Of a DNA stretch of 64,000 bases, positions 20,095 through 30,832 are shown piece after piece (the first letter of the stretch is position 1; each line of letters opens with the position of its first letter). Position numbers and translations under genes: made by a program. The stretch lies in contig JAYJMM010000092.1 of the NCBI GenBank assembly GCA_037349105.1, positions 1,116,001 to 1,180,000 on the forward strand, given 5' to 3'. The notes under the pieces were generated by a model, which worked only from the letters and a program-made list of their open reading frames with translations, had not been told where the DNA came from and made no database searches. Source of the DNA: Limnomonas spitsbergensis. Lineage: Eukaryota > Chlorophyta > Chlorophyceae > Chlamydomonadales.

Positions 20095-21860
20095 GTGAGT
20101 GGCTGGTCGGAATACGCCTGGCTGAGTAGGTGGCAGGGAAGTGTCGGTGGTAGGGAAGAGGAGGTGGTTGGGAAGATGAGGTGCGACCTACGCTGCCTAA
20201 CGGGAGCGTGATCGTGGCAGGACGTACCGCTGGCAGATTCAGGCAGAGTGAGTGGCTGGTCGGAATACGCCTGGCTGAGTAGGTGGCAGGGAAGAGGAGG
20301 TGGTAGGGAAGATGAGGTGCGACCTACGCTGCCTAACGGGAGCGTGATCGTGGCAGGACGTACCGCTGGCAGATTCAGGCAGAGTGAGTGGCTGGTCGGA
20401 ATACGCCTGGCTGAGTAGGTGGCAGGGAAGAGGAGGTGGTACATAAGAGGAGGTGCGACCTACGCTGTCCAACGGGAGCGTGATCGGTGGCAGGACGTAC
20501 CGCTGGCAGATTCAGGTAGAGTGAGTGGCTGGTCGGAATACGCCTGGCTGAGTAGGTGGCAGGGAAGAGGAGGTGGTAGGGAAGAGGAGGTGCGACCTAC
20601 GCTGCCTAACGGGAGCGTGATCGTGGCAAGACGTACCGCTGGCAGATTCAGGTAGAGTGAGTGGCTGGTCGGAATACGCCTGGCTGAGTAGGTGGCAGGG
20701 AAGAGGAGGTGGTAGGGAAGAGGAGGTGCGACCTACGCTGTCTAACGGGAGCGTGATCGTGGCAAGACGTACCGCTGGCAAATTCAGGCAGAGTGAGTGG
20801 CTGGTCGGAATACGCCTGGCTGAGTAGGTGGCAGGGAAGAGGAGGTGGTAGATAAGAGGAGGTGCGACCTACGCTGTCCAACGGGAGCGTGATCGGTGGC
20901 AGGACGTGTCGCTGGCAGATTCAGGTAGAGTGAGTGGCTGGTCGGAATACGCCTGGCTGAGTAGGTGGCAGGGAAGAGGAGGTGGTAGGGAAGAGGAGGT
21001 GCGACCTACGCTGTCTAACGGGAGCGTGATCGTGGCAAGACGTACCGCTGGCAGATTCAGGTAGAGTGAGTGGCTGGTCGGAATACGCCTGGCTGAGTAG
21101 GTGGCAGGGAAGAGGAGGTGGTAGGGAAGAGGAGGTGCGACCTACGCTGTCTAACGGGAGCGTGATCGTGGCAAGACGTACCGCTGGCAAATTCAGGCAG
21201 AGTGAGTGGCTGGTCGGAATATACGCCTGGCTGAGTAGGTGGCAGGGAAGAGTAGGTGGCAGGGAAGTGTCGGTGGTAGGGAAGAGGAGGTGCGACCTAG
21301 GCTGTCTAGCAGGAATGTGATCAGGGCAGGACGTACCGCTGGCAGAGTCTGGCCGAGTGAGTGGCTGGTTGGAATACGCCTGGCTGAGTAGGTGGCAGGG
21401 AAGAGTAGGAGCAATCTACGTTGTCTGGCTGGAGCGTGGTCGGCGGCAGGACGTACCGCTGGCAGATTCTGGCCGAGTAAGTGGCTGGTTGGAATACGCC
21501 TGGCTGAGTAGGTGGCAGGGAAGAGTAGGAGCAATCTACGTTGTCTGGCTGGAGCGTGGTCGGCGGCAGGACGTACCGCTGGCAGATTCTGGCCGAGTAA
21601 GTGGCTGGTTGGAATACGCCTGGCTGAGTAGGTGGCAGGGAAGAGTAGGAGCAATCTACGTTGTCTGGCTGGAGCGTGGTCGGCGGCAGGACGTACCGCT
21701 GGCAGATTCTGGCCGAGTAAGTGGCTGGTTGGAATACGCCTGGCTGAGTAGGTGGCAGGGAAGAGTAGGAGCAATCTACGTTGTCTGGCTGGAGCGTGGT
21801 CGGCGGCAGGACGTACCGCTGGCAGATTCTGGCAGAGTGAGTGGCTGGTCAGAATACGCC
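20041..21860 (+). repeat. Donor-site ladder: 14 tandem copies of an exon end plus its 5' splice site
   Basis: Units of about 136 bp (earlier copies) and exactly 120 bp (last four spacings) begin with the last ~50 bases of exon 19958-20094 (GACGTACCGCTGGCAGATTC), continue through AG-GTGAGTGGCTGGT-type donor sequence and about 80 bp of intron. GTGGCTGGTYRGAATACGCC recurs at about 20,099, 20,251, 20,388, 20,524, 20,660, 20,797, 20,934, 21,069, 21,206, 21,360, 21,480, 21,600, 21,720 and 21,840. Every unit keeps a GTGAGTGG or GTAAGTGG donor. Confidence 0.9.
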
Positions 21861-22441
21861 TGGCTAGGGGGGTCGATCTTAGCCAAAAGGCAGCAGGGAC
21901 GCAAATTAGCTCGCCAGTCAAGTTGAAACTTGTCACGGAACATATCCTACATTTGATGGCGCTTGTCACTGCCACAGCTCGCTCCCGCTGGAGATGCTAG
22001 TGTTGCGCTGTCCGGATTCGGGTTACCGTACTGTCATTCTCATTTGGTGTCATTTATGGTTTCAAAAATTGAAACCACTGCTGTCAATCGTATTTAAGCG
22101 TTCGAAAGGCTGCACCAAATCGTGACAATCGCGAAAACTCGTTTGTGTACGAAAAAGTGTGGAAATTGGCGTTTCGCCGCATTTTGTAGCCTGTCCTTGC
22201 GTACCGTATCACGTATTACCAATGTACCATTCATATGAGTGATATTGCGAACGTTTCCCTCGCCGTTAAGGGGCGACATGGCTAGGATCAGGGCAGCGCT
22301 GAGGGCAGTGTGAGGAGGGTAGGCAGGTCCTGCCAGCTCCTTTAAGTGCGGCGGTAGGGCGTCCACGCAGGGGCAAGGCTGCAACATCTCATGAGGTTAT
22401 GTAAGCGCCTGCAGTTAAGGCCCTTGTCACTTGGGTGTTAG

Positions 22442-22585
22442 GCTGCCCTACCTACCGATGGGAAAGCCGAGGCAGCAGCAGTTGCCGGGATCCAGCATGG
22501 ATGGCAGCGTGGACCAGCGAGTCAGAGGCACCAGGCCAGGGCTCGGCATGAACAAAAGCAGCAGTAGATCTGATGTTTTTATTGT
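22442..22585 (+). CDS. Candidate next exon of the EF-hand gene (3' end unresolved)
   Basis: The acceptor GGTGTTAG at 22,434-22,441 allows phase-2 joining to the exon ending at 20,094 (GA + G). The frame then reads LPYLPMGKPRQQQLPGSSMD and continues Gly/Ser/Arg-rich to about 22,573. No strong donor in the required phase is visible before the next in-frame exon at 23,202. Confidence 0.4.
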
Positions 22586-22629
22586 GTTAATTTCTGCTTC
22601 AGATGCTCAGATAAGACAATACGTTGTTT

Positions 22630-23190
22630 GCTAGGGGAAGGGCATGTGCTTCCTTACGGCCCTTTTAGCTCAAACCAAATGTTTGAGTGGTTTTCGTTGA
22701 GAAACCAAACTTAGGTTACAAAAAATCTGGGCAAACCAACTCATGACAATCATTACCTAAAATTACGTTTTTGAAATGACACCAAAAGCAAAAAAAATCA
22801 AATGAGACTGATGGTACGATATATTACTAATTTAGGTATCAATCAGTAACCGGTACTTATTACATTGAGTATTCACCGCTTCTCTGCTCCCTCCTCGTGA
22901 AGCCCCTCCCCTGTCTGGTTTGCCTGGCCACTTCCCCACCCAGCTCCCTGACACTCCTAAACCCTGAACCCTAATTTATAAACACTATATTGTGTCTTCA
23001 CGAAGCAGTCGCCACACCCTCAAGCCTTGGAGACTCAAACCCAGCATATTGTCCACGAAACCCTGAACCCTAAACCCTAATCCTTCATCCCTAAACACTC
23101 TAATTTGCAGTGTTTTCAGGAAGCAGTTACCGCACCCTCAGACCCTTGGGATCCTGAACCCTGAACCCTGAACCCTGAACCATCAATTTT
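22630..23190 (+). other. Intron-like or intergenic, with degenerate CCCTAAA/CCCTGAA motifs
   Basis: AT-richer part 22,630-22,880 without a gene, then C-rich sequence with CCCTGAACCCTAA motifs. A small inexact repeat occurs at about 22,997, 23,111 and 23,123 (GAAGCAGT-NCCGCACCCTCA). Confidence 0.5.
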
Positions 23191-23193
23191 ACC

Positions 23194-25419
23194 ATGCATA
23201 GAGTCCTCACATCAGAGGCCGCACCCGCACCCGCACTGGAGCCTCGCGCTGGCAGCACTTTGGATCGCATCAGCCAGCCTTTGCCCAGCTCAAGCTTGTC
23301 GGTCGAGCGGAGCATGCCTTCTCACACGAGCGTTATGTCGCGTGCCGGCTTGGGCGTCCCCGGCACCATGCCCCCCCGCACCAGCCAGGGTGGGAGCACG
23401 CGCCGCATGCGGTATGAAGAGGCCGCATCGACGACCTTCCCCAACTGGCGGCGGGACGGCGCGCCGGCGACGCCCAGCGGGGGAGGGAACGGTCCCCTCG
23501 ACGGCGCGCGCGGTAGTGGCGACGACGGCGACGAGGATCGGCGAGGGAGCAGGAGCCCGGCGCCGTCGCCAGGACTGTTCGAGCGGGGCGGCGGGAGCAG
23601 CTTCGCTCTGTTGACGTCCTTGCAGCGCTCATCAGGCTCGTTGCGATGGGCGCGGAACTTGCTCGCGAGTTTCGCAGAGCCGCCCCTCGCCCGTACCTCG
23701 GATTTGGAGCCAGGCCTCCCCGGCACGCCGGAGGAGGAGGGCACGTGCTCGCCGGTCTGCAGCGGTGCGTCGCTCACCAACTGCACGGACAGCGCCGACT
23801 TGCACTCGGCGTGCTTGGTCCACAACCAGCAGGACGGCTCAGCCGCGGCGACAGGAGGCTCAAAGCAGGCGACGCCGGGTGGGCACCTCTATTCGGGCAC
23901 GGCTCCGCAGAGCCCCAGCAGGTTTGGCACGCGGTCTCATGAGGTCTTCTCCCGGCTGTCTCCGATAGAGGGCGCCGCGCGTGCCGGCGGGACCTCGCAC
24001 AACGGTAGCGTCGGGTCCCGGCTCCGCCCAGCGCTCTTCAAGACGACAAGCGCCGGGCTTCCCGGCGTGGACAGCTTTGAAGTCGATGACGGCAGCAGCG
24101 CCGGCGGCAGCCCTGCGCAGCGCGGCGCGGCAGCCGGGTCGCCGATGCTCGAGCCTCTGGCCGGCCAGTTGTCCCCGCTCTCTGCTGTCGGAAGCAGCGG
24201 CAGCCACTCGCAGCAGCAGCAGCGCAGGGCTAGCAATATGTTGCCGAGCAACTGGACGCAGGTCAGATGCCGTTATCCCTGAACCACTTAAACCTGACCC
24301 CTGAATCCCCCTTTACCCTACACCAGAACCCCCTCGACCCTTAACTCTAATAAATGTCAGCCCTTAACATTCCAAACCATACACCAGAACCCCTTGTATA
24401 CCCTTATCTCTAGCCCCCCCAAACCCTGAACCCCCCTCGACCCTTGACTCCCATAAGCCCTAACCCTCAACTTTCCAAACCACACACCAGAAAAACCCTT
24501 AACCCTAAACTTAAGTCCCCTCCTGAACCCTGAGCTCCATAATTCCCTAAGCCCGAACCCTTAACCTCCTTGAACTCTTAAACCTCCAAGAACCCTGAAC
24601 TCCCCTTACCCCTAAATTCACTTTATGCCCACAAACTCCTTGAAACATAAGCTTCCATAAGCTCTGACCCTTAACCCTCCTAAACCATGAAGTCCCTGAA
24701 TAATTACCATGATTGTCAACCTCCATTAGCGCGCAACCCTGAACCCTCACCCTTGCCCTGAACCCTAAATCCTTACACCCTGATTGCAGGTCGCTCCTCC
24801 CGGGCGCTCCCCGTGCGCTCCCCGGACGCAGCTGATGACCCACACTGCCAGCATGTGCTTGCTGCAGCCAGACGGTGGGTTCCGGCGGCTGACCTTACCA
24901 ACCGGCGAGCCGCTGTCGCCCAGCGGCCCAGACCAACTCCCGCTCCGCTCCGGCATCTCGCAACCCTCGCTGCCCGGTCCCCCGCCGCAGCAGCTGCAGC
25001 AGCAAGCGCAGCATCACCCCCCGGCAGCTCGCAGTCCGATCTCATCCGCCAGAAGCCCCCTCTACAGCCCATCGAGACAAAGCGCAGAGCCCCAGACGGG
25101 CGAGGGAGCCGGCGGCGGCTTGAGCGTCGGCAGGCGGCGGTCGGAGAAGAACCTGCTGGCGCGGCTGCAGCTCAGCCAGCCGCTCCCAAAGCTCCCGTCA
25201 ATGGACCTCGGCGGGTGCGGCGACGGGATATTCTCGACGGACCAGCTGCTGCATGTCAGGCACACGGTGGTGTCTGGCCGGCGCAGCGGCCTCCTCCGGG
25301 ACGCGATCACGTTAGATGCGGAAGCTGCAGACGCCGCGGCCTCGCAGCCAATGATCCACAGTCCGGGCAGCAGCCCTATGCGGCGTTCGCGGCAGAGGAG
25401 GAGCGCAGATCCTGCTTAG
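23194..25419 (+). CDS. Ser/Pro/Gly-rich protein, two exons
   Basis: Exons 23194-24261 and 24790-25419, joined in phase 0 (donor CAG-GTCAGA, acceptor TGATTGCAG); about 565 residues, ending TAG. The start may be ATG 23,194 (MHRVLTSEAAPAPALEP), or the TAG at 23,199-23,201 may be an acceptor that joins in phase 2 to an upstream exon, making this the 3' end of the EF-hand gene. The protein is low-complexity and probably disordered: short Ser clusters with basic residues (SRAGLGVPG, RSPAPSPG, SLQRSSGSLRWARNLL), poly-Gln near the junction, and a more ordered stretch (EKNLLARLQLSQPLPKLPSM) near the C-terminus. Clusters of R-x-x-S look like possible kinase sites. Family not recognised. The intron is packed with CCCTAAA-like motifs. 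Confidence 0.55.
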
Positions 25420-26245
25420 CGCAGGTGGCCATTGCAGCAGCAGCATTTGACAGCGGAAGCAGGCAGCAGCAGACCCTGCTTAGCGCAAGTCGCCATTGCA
25501 GCAACAGCATTGGACAGCGGAAACAGGCAGCAGCAGACCCTGCTTAGTGCAAGTGGCCATTGCAGCAACAGCATTGGACAGCTGAAGCAGGCAGCAGTAG
25601 ACCCTCCTTAGCGCAAGTGGCTATTGCAGCAACAGCATTGGACAGCGGAAGCAGGCAGCAGCAGACCCTCATAAGCGCAAGTGGCCATTGCAGCAGCAGC
25701 ATTGGACAGCTGAAGCAGGCAGCAGCAGACCCTTCTTAGCGCAAGTGGCCATTGCAGCAACAGCATTGGACAGCTGAAGCAGGCAGCAGCAGACCCTGCT
25801 TAGCGCAAGTGGCCATTGCAGCAACAGCATTGGACAGCGGAAGCAGGCAGCAGCAGACCCTGCTTAGCGCAAGTCGCCATTGCAGCAACAGCATTGGACA
25901 GCGGAAGCAGGCAGCAGCAGACCCTGCTTAGCGCAAGTGGCCATTGCAGCAACAGCATTGGACAGCGGAAGCAGGCAGCAGCAGACCCTGCTTAGCGCAA
26001 GTGGCCATTTCAGCAACAGCATTGGACAGCGGAAGCAGGCAGCAGCAGACCCTGCTTAGCGCAAGTGGCCATTGCAGCAGCAGTATTGGACAGCTGAAGC
26101 ATGCAGCAGACCCTTCTTAGCGCAAGTGGCCATTGCAGCAACAGCATTGGACAGCTGAAGCAGGCAGCAGCAGACCCTGCTTAGCGCAAGCGGCCATTTC
26201 AGCAACAGCATTGGACAGCTGAAGCAGGCAGCAGCAGCACCGGGC
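25395..26245 (+). repeat. Stop-codon ladder: 78-79-bp minisatellite, about 11 units
   Basis: Each unit contains AGACCCTGCTTAGCGCAAGTGGCCATTGCAGCAACAGCATT-type sequence. The first unit carries the TAG of the Ser-rich gene (GATCCTGCTTAG). The coding end has thus been amplified into the 3' flank. Confidence 0.9.
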
Positions 26246-26460
26246 AGTTGTGGCAGGTAGCGGCAACAGCAGCTATATTGGGCGGTATTGGGCAGGGGCA
26301 CACAGCTGCAGCATTGGGTACATGTGTCAGGTAGCGGCAACAGCAGCTATATTGGGCGGTATCGAGCAGAAGCAGCACCGGGCAGCTGTGGCAGGTAGCG
26401 GCAACAGCAGCTATATTGGGCGGTATCGGGCAGCAGCACGCAGCTGCAGCATTGAGTACA
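26235..26460 (+). repeat. Tandem repeat of about 70-80 bp, three units
   Basis: GTAGCGGCAACAGCAGCTAT followed by ATTGGGCGGTAT recurs at about 26,257, 26,332 and 26,395. Confidence 0.85.
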
Positions 26461-26614
26461 TGTGAGATCGGGCGCTGCAGCAGGCAGGTCGGAGTAAACC
26501 CAAGGGGCTACAGCTTCTTATTATTGCGAGTTGTGACATTTGGGGCTGCCCGTGACGCAAGAAGCACAACAACCACAACAAATTTCTTGAGTAAGCCTTT
26601 GCACCGTGGTCGAG

Positions 26615-27200
26615 GGATCCTTTTAAAGCCCTGACCTGACCCTCCAAGTCGGGGCTTGCATTTTAATGCCCTGACCTGACCCTCCAAGTCGGGGCTTGCA
26701 TTTTAATGCCCTGATTTGGCATTGCAAGTCTGGGCTTGCATTTTAATGCCCTGACCTGACCCTCCAAGTCGGGGCTTGCATTTTAATGCCCTGACCTGAC
26801 CCTCCAAGTCGGGGCTTGCATTTTAATGTCCTGACCTGACCCTCCAAGTCGGGGCTTGCATTTTAATGCCCTGACCTGACCCTCCAAGTCGGGGCTTGCA
26901 TTTTAATGCCCTGACCTGACCCTCCAAGTCGGGGCTTGCATTTTAATGCCCTGATTTGGCATTGCAAGTCTGGGCTTGCATTTTAATGCCCTGACCTGAC
27001 CCTCCAAGTCGGGGCTTGCATTTTAATGCCCTGACCTGACCCTCCAAGTCGGGGCTTGCATTTTAATGCCCTGATTTGGCATTGCAAGTCTGGGCTTGCA
27101 TTTTAATGCCCTGACCTGACCCTCCAAGTCGGGGCTTGCATTTTAATGCCCTGATTTGGCATTGCAAGTCTGGGCTTGCATTTTAATGCCCTGGCCTGAT
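26615..27200 (+). repeat. 40-bp minisatellite, about 14 units
   Basis: Unit TTTTAATGCCCTGACCTGAC plus CCTCCAAGTCGGGGCTTGCA. A second unit type (CTGATTTGGCATTGCAAGTCTGG) is interspersed four times. More diverged units run on to about 27,400. Confidence 0.95.
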
Positions 27201-27692
27201 ATTGAAAGGTGGGCCTAGTAGCTTTTTAATGCCCAGGCCTGAAATCATTTATGGCAGGGCTTGCGTCGCAGCGCAGCATTCTGCAATATCAAGGCCGGGC
27301 TAGTTGTTTTAAGACTCTCGCCCTTCAACTAAAGCAGGGGCTGATTTATAATTTCATCACTTAAAATATCAAGACGGGGCTCACTTCTGATGCAACCTGC
27401 TCTTTAGCACAAAAGCTTGGCGGTATATTTGATATTTTTTAGTCCCCAATTAATTCTTTTGCGAAGGTGTGACGGCCCATTTATGATGTAAGAGTGACGG
27501 CCCAACCTTTAAGAGTGATAGATCTACAGATCATCAATCCGCTCCGGGTGCAAGGGACATTTATATTCGACTTTGAATCCTGTAATCCCAAAGCCAGGTG
27601 CATAGCATGTAGGATGTATCTTTGATATGCTTTCTTCAGTGACTGGTTAAGAGTGTGGGTTCAAATCCGAAGATGATGCTGGATCCATCAAT

Positions 27693-27760
27693 GCCAATGA
27701 CGTTACACCTCTGAGCCCTGCTCAAAAGAAAGGCTCGGCCGCGTGGGCGCCATCGGATCC
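27693..27760 (+). mobile_element. Copy of the foldback-element arm
   Basis: GACGTTACACCTCTGAGCCC, GCTCAAAAG and GGCCGCGTGGGCGCC match in order the arm at 3391-3450. It is preceded by GGTTCAAATCC, a B-box-like motif that could mark a tRNA-derived SINE head. Confidence 0.55.
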
Positions 27761-27942
27761 ATCCAGAGTTCTTGTCAGCGCCACGGATGAAAACCCCAGA
27801 TCCAACATCAGCACATCTATGAAGGAGAATTTCTGATATTTGGGCAAGCCTGGTATTATTTTGGCTGTAGCCCGGTATTGGATGGGGTCGCATTGGCTGA
27901 ATGTTGAGGTGGAGCGCTTTGAGAAACATTTTGTGCCTCGTA

Positions 27943-28110
27943 GCAAGAGGCTTTGCAGATGTTGCAATCTTGAATGTCGGGACTCCGGATGAGCTTCATG
28001 ATTTACTGCCCATTATGTACACACCTTCTAAATTTAGTCTTATATTCCATAATTTTCTAGAGGACGAGGATGTAGCCCTGAAACGGTACGCAAAAGGAGC
28101 GTGGGGCTAA
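27943..28110 (+). CDS. Small AT-richer open frame, possible last exon or captured fragment
   Basis: After a possible acceptor GGCTTTGCAG (27,950-27,959) the frame reads DVAILNVGTPDELHDLLPIM and then hydrophobic, acidic and basic residues to a TAA at 28,108-28,110. Its GTPDELHDLL motif looks like small alpha/beta-barrel dimer proteins (muconolactone-isomerase-like), but this is a weak resemblance. It is AT-richer than the recognised exons nearby and sits between two mobile-element copies, so a captured gene fragment is possible. Confidence 0.3.
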   Translation, partial: ARGFADVAILNVGTPDELHDLLPIMYTPSKFSLIFHNFLEDEDVALKRYAKGAWG

Positions 28111-28309
28111 ATGCAATGGATTCTGCATCTGCTTTCTGGAAGGAAATGGTTATTTTATCTTTCAGTGTATGAAAAGAGTTCATAATCTCAAACTTTGCCA
28201 ATTCGTCCGTCTCCCCCCTTATTTTGTAGGCGGTGCTCGATCGAACTATTTTGCACCCACGTCATGCTTTATGGCTGGGGCTTATCTTCTGCACCAAGGG
28301 GTTCATCCC

Positions 28310-28850
28310 ACGCCACAGTCTTGTGGTTGTGTGCTAGTTGCTTGCCCAGGGGGGTCACTGGTTCTCGCTGCCTGTCCTAGAGTATCAAGTTATTCAAGTG
28401 CCTGTACCGGTTTACGGGCACAAATCCCACGCAACAAATGTGATGCTCTGTTGGACTGTAAAAACTTAAAAGGACAGCTTAAAAAGAAATTGTTATTTCA
28501 CACCCGAGGGAAGGCAAATCAAATCTACGGTGCTCATTTGGGTTTATAATATTCCCTTAAACCGGGCGCAGCTGTGTTTTATTATAAATGAAAAGCTCTC
28601 TACCGTCCTCATTTACAGTTCTGGATTCAAAATCCTTACACTTACCCTCAAAACCTTTACCCTCAAAACTCCTACCCTCAACCCTCGACCTGTGAAGTCT
28701 ATACAGTCCATCAGGGCATCGAATTTGATGCATGGGACATGTGCACGTAACCCGGTACAAGCATTTATTACGGTTGGACAGACGCGAAAACCAGTGACCC
28801 CCCTGGGCAAGCAATCAACGCACAACCGCAAACAGTAGCGGGGGAATGAA
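28310..28850. mobile_element. Foldback element with about 140-bp inverted arms
   Basis: The left arm 28,325-28,470 matches the reverse complement of 28,690-28,840. Shared blocks include GCTTGCCCAGGGGGGTCACT, GTACCGGKTTACGKGCACA and GATGC-CTGWTGGACTGTA. A partial third copy of the arm end lies at 8,749-8,772 (GCGATGCTCTGCTGAATTGT). The interior has no gene apart from TTACCCTCAAAAC repeats. Confidence 0.7.
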
Positions 28851-29004
28851 CCCAACATTGCAGCAGACTATAAGCCCCAGTCATAAACATGACCCCGGTG
28901 ATTTCGCTAGTACACTGTCTAGAACATTGGAGGGTGCCCAAGACTGTTCATGACAATTTGCATGGCCAAAGACAAATCTGAGTTCAACATACCTACGCTT
29001 GCTC

Positions 29005-29195
29005 GAGAAGATGACCAGGGTTAAGGGTTTAGGGTTGCTAGAGAAGCAGACCAGGGTTCAGGGTATAGGGTTTAGGGTTCCTCGAGAAGCAGAACAAGGT
29101 TTAGGGTTAAGGTTTTAGGGCTGCTCGAGAAGGAGACCAGGGTTAAGGGTTAAGGGTTTAGGGCTGCTCGAGAAGGAGACCAGGGATTATTGCGT
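29005..29195 (+). repeat. Repeat of GCTCGAGAAGNAGACCAGGG units joined by TTTAGGG-like motifs
   Basis: Five copies of TCGAGAAG(C/G)AGA(A/C)CA(A/G)GG or close variants are separated by GGTTTAGGGTT and GGTTAAGGG. The last copy abuts the candidate minus-strand exon at 29,227. Confidence 0.75.
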
Positions 29196-29226
29196 TCAAA
29201 GATGAATTCTCCGCTGCTGTCTTTAC

Positions 29227-29411
29227 CATCGTACTCGCCTTGGCAGCATGCGCCTTGGACAGGTCTGATGCAGCTAGCCTTGGCCATCGTCGCTGCCACA
29301 ACTTGGGCAGCGCGGGCTGCGATCATGGGGTCCTCCTCCTTGCCAGAGGCCTCTTTAGGGATAGCCTCCTGAGCACTGTTACCCTTGCCGTTGTCCTCGT
29401 CGCTTCCACCC
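29227..29411 (-). CDS. Candidate minus-strand exon, acidic protein
   Basis: The acceptor CCCTATCAG and donor GTAAAG bracket 185 bases. The frame reads GGSDEDNGKGNSAQEAIPKE and then PMIAARAAQVVAATMAKA before a Cys-rich end. Good splice ends and an acidic, compositionally normal product favour a real exon of an unidentified gene downstream of the dynein gene. No partner exon was found. Confidence 0.35.
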
Positions 29412-29429
29412 CTGATAGGGAAGAATTAG

Positions 29430-30715
29430 CTTAAATTAGGAGCGATGCTCGGACTTCAAATTGCTTGCTTTGTTGAAAGAACGACGGGTCCTCTATGTGT
29501 AACGAAAATGCACGGGGATAAATATCAGCAAGCGTGCCTCGCACACAGTTAGATCCTTTTGTCCGAGCGGCTCGATCACTGCCTGCAATAGCATATCGTT
29601 ACATTATGTTCATGACGACACATCTCTATGCCCTGCTGAAATACAGCTCGGCCATGACGGCAAAAACTTAGTCAGCTAGGAAAGTCAATGGAGAAGGCAC
29701 ACGAGGAGAGAAAGGAAAGTAAGGTCACCTTTTAATAACAACAACAACAGTAACAGGGTCTTTCATGTGGAACAGGAAAATATAAGTTCCTGATAGGACT
29801 AATGGAGAACAGCAGCCTATTTATTGCTACCTACGGAACGGTCATTAATGCGCAACGAGGAAAACACGTATTTTGCGCTGTTCAGTTTGTATCCCCCGTA
29901 ATATATCTGCAGCTCTTCTGGCACTGTCTTTCCCCCCATCCACCAGCTTCTTCGCCATGCCGTAGGTCTTCTCGTATTATGCTCCCAATCGCTGTTTAGG
30001 GTTGAGGGTGTCCTGCAACGAATTCAATCTGCCCACCACGCTGTAGAAGGCAAATAATACGATACATTTAATGCTTGGCTTGGGGTTGGATCCCCAAACA
30101 GGGTGGGTTTGAAGCTATCATGTTTTGCCATCCTGTTTCACTTAATTTATTAATTGACTTGTTTGAGCAATCCTGGCTAAAGCTGTTTTTCTTACCGCAG
30201 CACCAATGCATTTTCGGTTTCTACTGAAATTCGACTTTTTTGGAACCCTTCTACCTAACAAAACCACGGTTTCGTTTTAATGGTTTGCATTTCCAATCAG
30301 AGGCTGTAGATGTTTACGGCCACTAGTTCGTGTTCGCTCCAGAACCACTTAAAATGACATTCACTGGTTCGTTTTGTCCAAAAACGATTACATTGCAATC
30401 AATCCTTCGATTCTGGTCTCAACTCTTCAATTGAAGTCCCTGAAGTCGCATGAGCTGAAAGTTTACCCTTCTGTCATCAAAATGCTAAAATATGCATTAC
30501 ACACTGCAAACGAGTAACATTCCACATCACACTTCACATGACAAACATTGCACTCAAGCCTCCACCACCACTGCCTCTCCCTATTCACTGCCTCTCCTTT
30601 TATCCTCCTTTATCCTCCTCTCTTCCAGATCATCCCGCCCTCAGCCAGAGACTCTCCAGCAGGCAGTCGAGCCCCACCTGGCAGCCAGAGACTCTGCAAG
30701 TGGCAGTCGAGCCCC
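29430..30715. other. Intergenic, no supported gene
   Basis: AT-richer than the surroundings. No coding frame, RNA gene or clear repeat seen. Possibly separates the dynein 3' end from the next gene. Confidence 0.45.
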
Positions 30716-30732
30716 GCAGTAAATTACGCTTT

Positions 30733-30737
30733 TACAT
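30733..30737 (-). promoter_or_regulatory. Possible polyadenylation signal TGTAA of the dynein gene
   Basis: On the minus strand TGTAA lies 96 bases after the stop codon. TGTAA is the usual green-algal signal. A 5-base match is weak evidence alone. Confidence 0.3.
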
Positions 30738-30832
30738 CTCAGCCAGTCAAAATGCTCCGCCCTGTGGGCGCCCTACTGAGTGGTTGGAAAACAAAGGGAA
30801 GGGGAGAAAAAAAGTCCTGCAGTGGAGCTGCG

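Noticed and set aside
22094..22387. Minus-strand protein of 97 residues
   Set aside because: One stretch (CVDALPPHLKELAGPAYPPH) looks protein-like, but no splice sites or family support were found and it lies inside the plus-strand gene interval.
23322..25310. Minus-strand open frames opposite the Ser-rich gene
   Set aside because: GC-rich shadow frames; the plus strand has matching splice sites in phase and a repeat-embedded stop codon.
26615..27200. CRISPR array
   Set aside because: The 40-bp units are contiguous tandem repeats without unique spacers, in a eukaryotic genome.
27640..27680. tRNA gene, because of GGTTCAAATCC
   Set aside because: No acceptor stem, no correctly spaced A box and no cloverleaf; better explained as part of a dispersed element.
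28980..29190. True telomere or chromosome end
   Set aside because: TTTAGGG-like motifs are short, degenerate and interspersed, with genes on both sides.
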